Source: Candidatus Cloacimonadota bacterium | GTDB taxonomy: Bacteria > Cloacimonadota > Cloacimonadia > JGIOTU-2 | Length of the DNA: 37,679 bases | Reading direction: 5' to 3' | NCBI GenBank assembly: GCA_023129415.1 | Contig: JAGMCF010000195.1 | Location: 1-37,679 of the forward strand | Part shown: positions 1-6,999 of the stretch, one piece after another | How positions within the stretch are numbered: position 1 is the stretch's first letter | How the letters are laid out: every line of letters starts with the position of its first letter | The notes under the pieces: model-generated | Told to the model about the DNA's origin: nothing | Databases searched by the model: none | Seen by the model: the letters and a program-made list of their open reading frames with translations, nothing else | Program-made: the position numbers and the translations under genes

Positions 1-435
1 TAAGTGCTCATTACTGAATTTTTGTTTCCCCTGATTTATCAAAACCAAACTGCCAAGAATTTTTTCTTTTACTCGAATCATAATGACAATTAATTGAGTA
101 GAGCTAATCTTATGAAAAGCTAACATTTCTCTACTGATTGCATAATTCTGCGGTTCTTCAAAAAGGTAAATATCATTTTTTAGAATGGCTCTTCCAGCAG
201 ATTGTTGGGCTTCTTTGGATAATGGAGTAAGCAAATCCAGTTTTTTACAAACGGATTCATTTGCAAATGCAATAGTTCGCATCGCATTATAACCACGATC
301 ATAAACCTGTAAGAATAGTGTAGTTACCGGCATTACACCTTTCAGTAACTGCAGCAACTCATTTATTGCTACTTCGATATCCAGATTTCCACAGATCCTG
401 AGAACTGCTTCCCTGAAAAATTTATTTTCATTCAT
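1..435 (-). CDS. Sigma-54-dependent transcriptional regulator, N-terminal GAF part (cut by window edge)
   Basis: Reading the minus strand from an ATG at 435 gives 145 uninterrupted codons running off the left edge. An AGGAGAG ribosome site sits about six bases before the ATG. The protein begins MNENKFFREAVLRICG and then reads like a GAF sensory domain (LLQLLKGVMPVTTLFLQVYD). This opening resembles the N-terminal sensor of Fis-type sigma-54 enhancer-binding proteins; the AAA+ and helix-turn-helix domains would lie outside the window and are not seen. The context supports the call: the gene is divergent from an operon with a perfect -24/-12 promoter, and three dyad sites that could be its binding sites lie between the two. 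The family assignment is from recall plus context; a different GAF protein remains possible. Confidence 0.75.
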   Translation of the reverse strand, partial: MNENKFFREAVLRICGNLDIEVAINELLQLLKGVMPVTTLFLQVYDRGYNAMRTIAFANESVCKKLDLLTPLSKEAQQSAGRAILKNDIYLFEEPQNYAISREMLAFHKISSTQLIVIMIRVKEKILGSLVLINQGKQKFSNEHL

Positions 436-465
436 TTCACTCTCCTCTGAAAATTTCCCAACGAC

Positions 466-529
466 TGTCATATTTGGCAAAATTTATAAAAAGTGCCATA
501 TTTGTCAAGCAAAATTATCATATCCGGCA
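466..529. promoter_or_regulatory. Three 14-bp dyad sites, putative upstream activating sequences
   Basis: Three iterations of a dyad of the form TGNCATATNNGNCA: TGTCATATTTGGCA at 466-479, TGCCATATTTGTCA at 494-507 and TATCATATCCGGCA at 516-529. The first two are near-exact reverse complements of each other. They lie about 80 to 145 bases upstream of the start predicted from the sigma-54 promoter, the usual distance for enhancer sites, and right in front of the divergent regulator gene, so they could serve activation of the operon and autoregulation. Confidence 0.7.
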
Positions 530-583
530 ATTGTGCAAATCGCCATTTTCTCTATCTTGCTGTTTTACAAGCTATTATGAATT

Positions 584-598
584 TGGCACAGTTTTTGC
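584..598 (+). promoter_or_regulatory. Sigma-54 (-24/-12) promoter
   Basis: TGGCAC, five bases, TTGC matches the sigma-54 consensus exactly, with the GG and GC doublets 12 bases apart. Transcription should start near 610, giving a leader of about 33 bases before the ATG at 643. It is the only such promoter noticed outside coding sequence in the window, and rpoN itself is at 35341. Confidence 0.85.
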
Positions 599-642
599 GT
601 AATAATGTTCCGTAAGGCAAAAAAATATAAAGTGAGGTTTTT

Positions 643-921
643 ATGAAATGGTTAGAGATTATTGAACTTCGTTTTGGTGGAAATGATAGTAAAATGTTAA
701 AGTCAAAATTGTATAAGTTGCTGGAAACAGTAGAAAACTCTGAGATCAAAGTATATAGTCATGTGAATGTAAAGACAGACTTCAGTATTCATCTTACGCA
801 TTATTCCGAGAAAGCTGACCGGAGTGGAAGTCCGCTGGGACAACACCTGGTTTCTACTTTAAAGGAATTTGGTTTAGTAAATCATAATGTATGGGTGAAG
901 CTTGAAAATGATAAATCGTAA
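643..921 (+). CDS. Small conserved-looking protein, first gene of the sigma-54 operon
   Basis: A 92-residue soluble protein with no signal peptide, membrane segment or cysteine. The start is supported by GTGAGG a few bases upstream and by the sigma-54 promoter ending 45 bases before it. It begins MKWLEIIELRFGG and contains a polar central part (HLTHYSEKADRSGSPLG) followed by a short hydrophobic tail. The size and the opening beta-like strand (WLEIIELR) would suit a ferredoxin-like alpha/beta fold as in dimeric alpha-beta barrel or ABM proteins, but no signature was recognised. Being first in the regulated operon, it may be an accessory or sensing subunit for the enzymes behind it. Function unknown. 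Confidence 0.8.
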   Translation: MKWLEIIELRFGGNDSKMLKSKLYKLLETVENSEIKVYSHVNVKTDFSIHLTHYSEKADRSGSPLGQHLVSTLKEFGLVNHNVWVKLENDKS

Positions 922-934
922 AAGAGAGGATACG

Positions 935-1792
935 ATGGAAAATAAGAAAGTTATTTTAATCACCGGAACATCCACCGGAATTGGCAAAGCCTGCGCCCTT
1001 CATCTGGATAAATTAGGATTTAAAGTCTATGCAGGCGTTCGTAAACAAGCTGATGGTGATAATTTATTGAAAGAAGCATCCGGAAATCTAATTCCTGTTA
1101 TACTGGATGTAACTGATGATAATTCAATAAAAAGGGCAGTCAACATTGTTGAAAGAGAAACAGGTGGCGAATTATATGGTTTGGTCAATAATGCAGGGAT
1201 TTCCTTAAACGCACCTTTAGAGCTGATCCCGTTATCGAAGATTAAAATGCTCATGGATGTTAATGTAACCGGATTACTCGCAGTCACCAAAGCATTTATT
1301 CCTTTATTAAGAAAAAGTAAAGGAAGAATAATTAACATCAGCTCAGGACATGGTTTGTTAGCAATTCCTGATAAAAGTGTTTATGCCGCTTCAAAATTTG
1401 CAGTTCAGGCGATTTCTGATTCATTACGGGTAGAACTTCGTCCTTTTAATGTAAATGTTTCCAGCATCGTGGTTGGCAAAGTAAATACAGATGTTCTAGG
1501 AAAAATACTGTCAGACAGAAAAGAAATGATTGAATCTGCACAGACGGATATCGTCAAATTATATTCAACACTTATAGAGTTTTTTGATAAAGAGGTCAAA
1601 GATATTCCAGGAATAGATGCTGATGAAGTGGCTAAAATTATTTACAAAGCTTTAAGCCATCCAAACCCAAAAACTCAATATCTTATTGGGCCGGGCGCTA
1701 AAAAAATGAAAAAATTGGCCGGATTGCCTGTATGGCTTAGAGATTGGTTAATGTATAAAGCAATTTACAAATCAAAAAAAGGAGAAAAGTAA
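935..1792 (+). CDS. Short-chain dehydrogenase/reductase (SDR)
   Basis: 285-residue NAD(P)-dependent oxidoreductase of the classical SDR fold. Visible motifs are the nucleotide loop TGTSTGIG (residues 10-17), NNAG (85-88), the catalytic Ser in INISSG (near 137) and YAASK (150-154), so the catalytic Ser-Tyr-Lys set is complete. The opening, with VYAGVR after the second strand, resembles retinol- and 17-beta-hydroxysteroid-type SDRs, which act on hydrophobic alcohols or ketones; the substrate here is not determinable. The start at 935 is preferred over an in-frame ATG at 902 because AGAGAGGA lies just ahead of it and 902 would overlap the previous gene. Its stop overlaps the next start by one base (TAATG), implying translational coupling. 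Confidence 0.92.
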   Translation: MENKKVILITGTSTGIGKACALHLDKLGFKVYAGVRKQADGDNLLKEASGNLIPVILDVTDDNSIKRAVNIVERETGGELYGLVNNAGISLNAPLELIPLSKIKMLMDVNVTGLLAVTKAFIPLLRKSKGRIINISSGHGLLAIPDKSVYAASKFAVQAISDSLRVELRPFNVNVSSIVVGKVNTDVLGKILSDRKEMIESAQTDIVKLYSTLIEFFDKEVKDIPGIDADEVAKIIYKALSHPNPKTQYLIGPGAKKMKKLAGLPVWLRDWLMYKAIYKSKKGEK

Positions 1793-2733
1793 TGAAAACA
1801 TTGATCTACGGTGCAGGACCTTTGGGAAGTTTGTACGCCTGTCTAATGCACAAAGCAGGTAACGATGTTACGATTTTAGCGAGAAATGAGCATTATGAGT
1901 TTCTTAAAGAAAATGGCATTGTTATGTTCAACGAATTCAGCAAAGAAAAAATCGTTGAAAAAGTTAAAGTGGTTGACTCGTTAAGTGAGGAAGATTCTTA
2001 TGAACTTGTTATTGTTTTAATGAGAAAGAACAGTATTAAAAATGTGCTTCCTATTCTATGTAAAAATAAGAAAATTCCAAATATTCTATTTATGGGTAAT
2101 AATACTCTGGGCTTTGATGAGTATTTGAATTACCTGCCCAAAGAAAAAGTGTTGTTCGGTTTCCCGGGCGGAGGTGGTTCACGAATGAATCACATTGTTC
2201 ATTACATCGATAGTGAAAAGCCCAATGGCAAAAGGTTGTCCATTACAATCGGAGAAATTGATGGTGAAATAAGAGAAAGAACGAAACAGATCCAAAATTT
2301 GTTTGAAGCGTCAGATGTCCCCGTTAATATAGTTGAAGACATAGATGGTTGGCTCAAATATCATATTGCTTTTGTAATTCCGATAGCAGGTGCGTTATTA
2401 AAATGTGGTGATAATTACAAATTAGCAAAGGATAAAGATACCATTAGAAGTTATATACGCGCTGCAAAAGAAGGTGGAAGGGTGTTAAAAAAAATAGGAT
2501 ATAAAAAACGCTATCCTTTCAAATTCAATCTGTTCTATTGGATGCCTGAGAAAGTGTTAATCAATATTATGAAACAACTTTTTAATTCCAAGTTTGCAGA
2601 AATAGCATTTATGCTGCACCTTAATGCTGCTAAGGATGAAGTGAAGGAACTGGCAAATGAATTCAAAACTCTGAAAAATCAAACTTCGATAAAAACACCA
2701 AATTTGGATGAATTGTTCAGGAATCTTAATTAA
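1792..2733 (+). CDS. Ketopantoate reductase-like (ApbA/PanE family) oxidoreductase
   Basis: 313 residues. The N-terminus MKTLIYGAGPLGSLYA carries the GxGxxG Rossmann loop typical of the ApbA/PanE family, followed by ILARN at the end of the second strand; the C-terminal part is helical. Authentic PanE makes pantoate for coenzyme A, but many family members are catabolic or of unknown substrate, and this copy sits among an SDR, an epimerase-like protein and a hydrolase under sigma-54 control rather than with pantothenate genes. It is therefore more likely a reductase of the local pathway. GGAGAAAAG precedes the start, which overlaps the SDR stop codon by one base. Confidence 0.85.
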   Translation: MKTLIYGAGPLGSLYACLMHKAGNDVTILARNEHYEFLKENGIVMFNEFSKEKIVEKVKVVDSLSEEDSYELVIVLMRKNSIKNVLPILCKNKKIPNILFMGNNTLGFDEYLNYLPKEKVLFGFPGGGGSRMNHIVHYIDSEKPNGKRLSITIGEIDGEIRERTKQIQNLFEASDVPVNIVEDIDGWLKYHIAFVIPIAGALLKCGDNYKLAKDKDTIRSYIRAAKEGGRVLKKIGYKKRYPFKFNLFYWMPEKVLINIMKQLFNSKFAEIAFMLHLNAAKDEVKELANEFKTLKNQTSIKTPNLDELFRNLN

Positions 2734-2740
2734 TTGGAAA

Positions 2741-3601
2741 ATGAAAATAAAAAAAGTATTAGTTTGCGGAGCAACCGGATACCTTGGCAGGTATGTAATA
2801 AAAGAGCTTCATAAACAGGGATACCAGGTTCGTGCACTGGTAAGAAAATCAACGAAAATAGAAGATCTGCGAGAGTTCATTGACGAAGTTTATGAAGCTG
2901 AAGTTACCAAACCGGAAACCTTGAACGGAATTTGTGATGGTATTGATGTTGTCATTTCTTCAATCGGGATTACCAGGCAAAAAGACGGCTTGACTTATAT
3001 GGATGTCGATTACCAGGGCAACAAGAATCTTCTGGAAGAAGCAAAAAAAGAAGGAATTTCAAAATTTATCTATATATCAGTATTCAATGCTGACAAAATG
3101 AAAAACGTAAAAGGCATCCAGGCTAAAGTAAAATTTGAAGAAGAATTAAAAAAATCCGGATTAGGTTATTCGATTGTCTCCCCTAATGGATTCTTTTCAG
3201 ATATGTTGGACTACCTGCAAATGGCTAAAAAAGGAAGAGGATATGTCTTTGGTTCCGGTGAGTTTAGAATAAACCCCATTCATGGTGAAGATTTAGCTGA
3301 AGTTTGTGTTAATGCGGTTAATGGGGTGGAGAAAGAAATAAACGTCGGCGGTCCGGATATTATAACACATAATGAGATTGTAGCAATTGCATTTGAATCC
3401 CTTAATAAAAAGATAAAAATATCCCGGATTCCAATCTGGTTGAGAAATTTTATTTTGGCGACACTGAGATTCTTTACATCTGTAAAAGCATACGGTCCCA
3501 TAGAATTTTTCATGACTGTTCTTACGATGGAAATGGTTGCTCCTGCTTACGGGAAACATCATTTGAAGGATTTCTTTTTGGAAAATATAGGCAAAATATA
3601 A
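2741..3601 (+). CDS. NAD(P)-binding NmrA/atypical-SDR family protein
   Basis: 286 residues. It opens with MKIKKVLVCGATGYLG, the glycine-rich GATGYLG loop of atypical SDRs, followed by RALVRK, which in this family contacts NADP phosphate. A canonical YxxxK in an active-site context is not evident, fitting NmrA-like or CC3-like proteins that may be reductases, chaperone-like factors or redox sensors. The start at 2741 is chosen because it lies directly before the first beta strand and seven bases after the stop of the preceding gene; an upstream in-frame ATG at 2708 would overlap that gene. It belongs to the sigma-54 operon. Confidence 0.85.
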   Translation: MKIKKVLVCGATGYLGRYVIKELHKQGYQVRALVRKSTKIEDLREFIDEVYEAEVTKPETLNGICDGIDVVISSIGITRQKDGLTYMDVDYQGNKNLLEEAKKEGISKFIYISVFNADKMKNVKGIQAKVKFEEELKKSGLGYSIVSPNGFFSDMLDYLQMAKKGRGYVFGSGEFRINPIHGEDLAEVCVNAVNGVEKEINVGGPDIITHNEIVAIAFESLNKKIKISRIPIWLRNFILATLRFFTSVKAYGPIEFFMTVLTMEMVAPAYGKHHLKDFFLENIGKI

Positions 3602-3624
3602 ATGAAGTTAATGGAGGTTATAAA

Positions 3625-4515
3625 ATGACAAAGACAAGCAGTCTAAAGGACATCAACATTCTCCGGTTGCCCGATGGCAGAAAACTCTGTTATGCGGAAT
3701 TCGGCGATCCCAAAGGTGTGCCCGTGATGCTTATTCACGGTTCCCCTGGTCACAGACTTTTTTGGAAATATTTTTCCGAATTCCCTTTTTTGTCTGGAAT
3801 ACGATTTATTGCGATAGATAGACCAGGTTATGGAATGTCGGATTTTAAAAAAGATATAACTTTTACAGATTTACCCGATGATATTGTTGCCTTGGCCAAC
3901 TCCCTTAAAATTGATCAATTCTCAATAATCGGTGTTTCAGGAGGCGGACCATATACCCTGGCATGTGCCTGGAAAATCCCTGAGAGATTAGAAAAAGTAA
4001 TTGTTATTAGTACTATGGGTCCTTTAGTGCCTGATGTTATAAAGACGACTGGCAGGACAAATCGAATTGTCTTTCAAATCACAAAATATGCACCATGGTT
4101 AATGCGGCTCAATATGAAGATGCTCTCTGCTATGCAAAACAAAAATGCAGATAAATATCTCGAGAGAATGAGCTATAAATTATCTGGTTCAGATAAAATC
4201 GCTATTATGAAAAAGCCTGTACGGAATGCCCTAATGAGCATGTTCGGCGAAGCAACTAAAAATGGTTCTGATGGCTATGCACAGGATGTCATTAATGTGT
4301 CCAGACCATGGCCATTTGATCTTTCTGAAATTAAAAAGGAAGTACATGTATGGCAACCAGAGGATGATACTAGTACGCCGCCAGCCATAGCACGATATTT
4401 GAAAAGTGTAATCCCGAAGTGCCGTGTTCACTATGTACCGAATGCAGGTCATCTTTGGATGATTGAACATTTGTGTACTGTTCTTAAAAAAGTTATAAAA
4501 ATTAATTCTAATTAA
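3625..4515 (+). CDS. Alpha/beta hydrolase
   Basis: 296-residue alpha/beta-fold hydrolase with a full apparent triad: nucleophile Ser105 in the elbow GVSGG, an acid at Asp247 or Asp248 (WQPEDDTS), and His276 in NAGHLW. The oxyanion region is LIHGSPGHRLFW (from residue 36). Substrate cannot be inferred; relatives include esterases, lipases and C-C bond hydrolases. A strong GGAGG lies before the ATG, and the gene follows the epimerase by 23 bases, so it is probably the fifth gene of the operon. The amidohydrolase stub begins two bases after its stop. Confidence 0.9.
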   Translation: MTKTSSLKDINILRLPDGRKLCYAEFGDPKGVPVMLIHGSPGHRLFWKYFSEFPFLSGIRFIAIDRPGYGMSDFKKDITFTDLPDDIVALANSLKIDQFSIIGVSGGGPYTLACAWKIPERLEKVIVISTMGPLVPDVIKTTGRTNRIVFQITKYAPWLMRLNMKMLSAMQNKNADKYLERMSYKLSGSDKIAIMKKPVRNALMSMFGEATKNGSDGYAQDVINVSRPWPFDLSEIKKEVHVWQPEDDTSTPPAIARYLKSVIPKCRVHYVPNAGHLWMIEHLCTVLKKVIKINSN

Positions 4516-4517
4516 AT

Positions 4518-4736
4518 ATGAAAAAAATAGACGTACATCATCATATTATTCCTGAAGAATATGTAAAAAAGTTGGCAGGTATAGGAATAACTGAATCTTA
4601 CGGGCAGCCATTTCCAAAATGGACACCAGAAAAATCTTTGACACTTATGAAGAAACTTGGAATTGATATTGCAATAATGTCCATTTCTACTCCAGCTGAC
4701 ATCATTTTTTCAGATAAAGGAAAAATAAACAAATGA
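4518..4736 (+). pseudogene. Amidohydrolase (Amidohydro_2 type), 5' fragment
   Basis: The first ~60 residues (MKKIDVHHHIIPEEYV, with an HxH metal motif, then a segment ending AIMSISTPA) match the N-terminus of the TIM-barrel amidohydrolase family that includes aminocarboxymuconate-semialdehyde decarboxylase; full-length members run to about 300 residues. Here the frame stops after 72 codons and nothing resembling the rest of the barrel follows in any frame. The break falls just ahead of the first cassette boundary (4795), so the gene was probably truncated when the cassette array or a deletion arose there. It starts two bases after the hydrolase stop and was presumably the last operon gene. 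Confidence 0.75.
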
Positions 4737-4737
4737 T

Positions 4738-4801
4738 TTATTCGCATATAAACCCAATACGGCATGCTATACGTAATATGTCGTTTAGTAAGTAGTTAGG
4801 C
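4738..4801 (+). other. Left boundary of cassette array: GTTAGGC attC right-end site (partial attC)
   Basis: GTTAGGC at 4795-4801 matches the integron core consensus GTTRRRY. The nine bases from 4796 (TTAGGCGTA) are the exact reverse complement of TACGCCTAA (5925-5932 region) that ends the same cassette, as expected for head and tail of one integron cassette. No clear matching RYYYAAC partner or long inverted repeat lies upstream of 4795, so the left half of this attC seems deleted or very divergent. Confidence 0.5.
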
Positions 4802-4878
4802 GTAATTAACTTGAAAATTAAGGCATTATTTGACGAGCATAGGAAAAAAATAAAATTTGAATATAGAAGGAGAATAAA

Positions 4879-5907
4879 ATGACAGATAAAAACACAAAAA
4901 AACAGCTTCCCGGAATATTACGTTTCTTAATTAAGCTTTTTCAAATCATCCTTTATATACCGCTTCAAATAATCTTCATTCCTTTTGCTATTATTGGACT
5001 AATAGATGGAATTTACAAGGAAATGGGAAAAAGCAAGAAACTGGGCGTCTCCTTCTCGGCAATTAAAGCGCTTCAATATAGGTGGATCATGCATTATTTT
5101 AACACCAGACCGGATCACCTTTCTGTTGCATTTACAAAAAGATTTCCATGTGAATCGCATTTTGGTTTGTGGTCAACTATGGGAGCTCTTATCATTTCCC
5201 AGCGGTTATTTGGTTTCACCACCAAACTTGGAAAACTTGTTGAACCAGGTGAAGAGACCTTAGATTCCACTGCGGGTATTCGGGTGCTCATGTTTGACAA
5301 GATAATGGAAAAATATGTTGATGAAATGGATCAGATTGTCCTTCCTGGAGCCGGCTTTGATCTAATAGCTTTGCGCTTTACAAAAGGAAAAAAAGTAAAG
5401 GTTTTTGAACTCGACCAGGTTAATATGCTAAATGTTAAAGTTGAAACATTGAAAGAAGCAGGTATAAAGCATGATTGGATCACCTATATCCCAGTTGATT
5501 ATGCAAACGAATCTTGGGTTGATAAACTATTAGAAGCTGGTTTTGACAAAACAAAAAAGACTTTATTCCTTTGGCAAAGCGTTTCTTTGTATTTAGAAGC
5601 TGATATTGTCAAAGAAGCACTTAAGAAAATGGCTGATTTATGTGTTGACGGAGGTATCATCGCTCAAGACTTTTATTCCAAAGCATACAGTTTAGGTGAA
5701 TATTCAAAAATTGCTAAAAAAAACATGAGTTTGATAGAAAAAATGGGAGAGCCTTGTAAATTTGGAATAGATATGTCAAATGATCCTAAAGCAGCAGTTG
5801 AATTATTCTTAAAAGAATGCGGTTTAAAATTGACAGAATTCAACCTGTTCGGTGAGAAACTTGATATCGAACCGTTTTACTGTATTGTTGAAGCAGAAAA
5901 ACTGTGA
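4879..5907 (+). CDS. SAM-dependent methyltransferase (leucine carboxyl methyltransferase-like), cassette 1
   Basis: 342 residues. The centre holds a SAM-binding core: VLPGAGFDLIALRF in the motif I position, then VFELDQ as the acidic loop after the second strand. This arrangement is typical of the LCM / TIGR00027 methyltransferase superfamily, which methylates small molecules or carboxylates. Unusually, residues ~10-45 form a hydrophobic stretch (LRFLIKLFQIILYIPLQ and on), suggesting a membrane-anchored enzyme. AGAAGGAG lies just upstream of the start. The gene is the only one between two cassette boundaries with complementary head and tail sequences, so it is read as an integron cassette gene. 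Substrate unknown. Confidence 0.85.
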   Translation: MTDKNTKKQLPGILRFLIKLFQIILYIPLQIIFIPFAIIGLIDGIYKEMGKSKKLGVSFSAIKALQYRWIMHYFNTRPDHLSVAFTKRFPCESHFGLWSTMGALIISQRLFGFTTKLGKLVEPGEETLDSTAGIRVLMFDKIMEKYVDEMDQIVLPGAGFDLIALRFTKGKKVKVFELDQVNMLNVKVETLKEAGIKHDWITYIPVDYANESWVDKLLEAGFDKTKKTLFLWQSVSLYLEADIVKEALKKMADLCVDGGIIAQDFYSKAYSLGEYSKIAKKNMSLIEKMGEPCKFGIDMSNDPKAAVELFLKECGLKLTEFNLFGEKLDIEPFYCIVEAEKL

Positions 5908-5926
5908 ATAGAGAAATAATAACTAC

Positions 5927-6064
5927 GCCTAACATTGGGTCATAAAGCATGCGGGTTTCAGTGGTACTTTGACAATTTTTGTTATCTTTAACTTTCGGTA
6001 ACGGGGGACACTGTAACAGGGCGAAAATCCCGCACAGCTTCATACCCAAGGATCGTTGTAGGGC
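5927..6064 (+). other. attC recombination site between cassettes 1 and 2
   Basis: Starts GCCTAAC (5927-5933) and ends GTTGTAGGGC (6055-6064), 138 bases. Just inside are long imperfect inverted arms: ATTGGGTCATAAAGC and GCGGGTTT on the left pair with CCCGCACAGCTTCATACCCAA on the right. The left core is complementary to the head of cassette 1 and the right core to the tail of cassette 2 (GCCCTACAA at 6837), the arrangement expected of array-embedded attC sites. No gene lies within. Confidence 0.75.
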
Positions 6065-6085
6065 ATTAAGAAAAAAGGACAAACA

Positions 6086-6829
6086 ATGGAAATAATAAAA
6101 CTAGCGGACAAAAATATTCAAGATGAACATATCTGTTGTGCAATTAGCGACAAGAAATGTAGCATCGGATACCAAAAGAAAAAAGATTGGTTGAAAACGG
6201 AATTTAAAAACGGATATACTTTCCGAAAACTGGAAGTTCGTGGAAAAGTTTTTATTGAGTATGTTCCAATTGAAAGTTCTTGGCTACCAATAGAAGCAAA
6301 GAATTTTATGGTTATTAATTGTTTTTGGGTTTCTGGTCAATTTAAAGGACAAGGAAATGGAAAAAAATTGTTACAAGAATGTATGACTGACGCTAAAAAT
6401 ATGGACGGAATTATTGCAATTTCAAGTGATATAAAACGACCTTTTATGACTGACCCTAAATTTCTTAAATATCAAGGATTTGAAATAATTGATGAAGCAC
6501 CACCCTATTTTAAATTATGGGAACTTAGAACAAATAAAACAGCATCTTATCCGAAAATATTGGAAACTGCAAAATTTGGAACTTGCCCTGACAAGAATGG
6601 TATTACAGCATATTATTCAAATACCTGTCCATTTACTGACTATTATACAAACCAGTTGCTTAGAGAATATGCAGAAAAGAAAAATATTCCCTTAACGATA
6701 AACCATATAAAAAGTAAAAGTGACGGACAAAAAATGCCGATACCTTGGATAATAAACAGTGTATTTTATAAAGGCGAACTGGTAACATTGGAAATGAAAG
6801 TGGAAAGACATTTGGATAAGTTGATATAA
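6086..6829 (+). CDS. GNAT N-acetyltransferase with YoaP-like C-terminal domain, cassette 2
   Basis: 247 residues in two parts. Residues ~1-150 are a GNAT fold with the acetyl-CoA loop as QFKGQGNGKKLL. The C-terminal ~85 residues contain NTCPFTDYY, a CPxx thioredoxin-like motif, followed by the pattern of the YoaP family (PF14268, from recall), a domain commonly fused to GNATs and of unknown role. The protein would acetylate an unidentified amine; YoaP fusions are also found on other cassettes and plasmids. AAAGGAC precedes the ATG within 15 bases of the cassette head. It is the sole gene of its cassette. Confidence 0.85.
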   Translation: MEIIKLADKNIQDEHICCAISDKKCSIGYQKKKDWLKTEFKNGYTFRKLEVRGKVFIEYVPIESSWLPIEAKNFMVINCFWVSGQFKGQGNGKKLLQECMTDAKNMDGIIAISSDIKRPFMTDPKFLKYQGFEIIDEAPPYFKLWELRTNKTASYPKILETAKFGTCPDKNGITAYYSNTCPFTDYYTNQLLREYAEKKNIPLTINHIKSKSDGQKMPIPWIINSVFYKGELVTLEMKVERHLDKLI

Positions 6830-6836
6830 TTAAAAC

Positions 6837-6982
6837 GCCCTACAACAATCCCGAAGTTTCGGGATAAAAAATAAGCGAGATAGTAGTAGCATCAAGGTCT
6901 GTAGCCCGTTTCACCATTATTGTAACTTGAAAGATTTGTGCTTCGAAATCGCTTACTTTTCATGTACTTAACATTGTGTGGC
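6837..6982 (+). other. attC-like site between cassettes 2 and 3
   Basis: Starts GCCCTACAAC (6837-6846), the exact complement of the head of cassette 2, and ends ATTGTGTGGC (6973-6982), which is complementary to the tail of cassette 3 (GCCACACAA). Inside lie a perfect hairpin ATCCCGAA/TTCGGGAT (6848-6865) and weaker arms (AAGCGA with TCGCTT). The crossover triplet is ATT instead of the invariant GTT, so this site may be a decayed or poorly active copy. Confidence 0.65.
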
Positions 6983-6999
6983 ATTAAAGGAACTTAATT

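Noticed and set aside
532-545. Possible fourth activator dyad (TGTGCAAATCGCCA)
   Set aside because: It lacks the central CATAT core shared by the other three and has only a weak symmetry.
902-934. Upstream in-frame ATG at 902 for the SDR gene
   Set aside because: It would overlap the preceding gene and has no ribosome site, whereas 935 has AGAGAGGA in front and gives the normal SDR N-terminus.
6848-6865. Perfect hairpin ATCCCGAA/TTCGGGAT as a terminator of the GNAT-YoaP gene
   Set aside because: It is followed by an A-run, not T, on the coding strand and lies inside the attC-like site, so it is better read as part of that.
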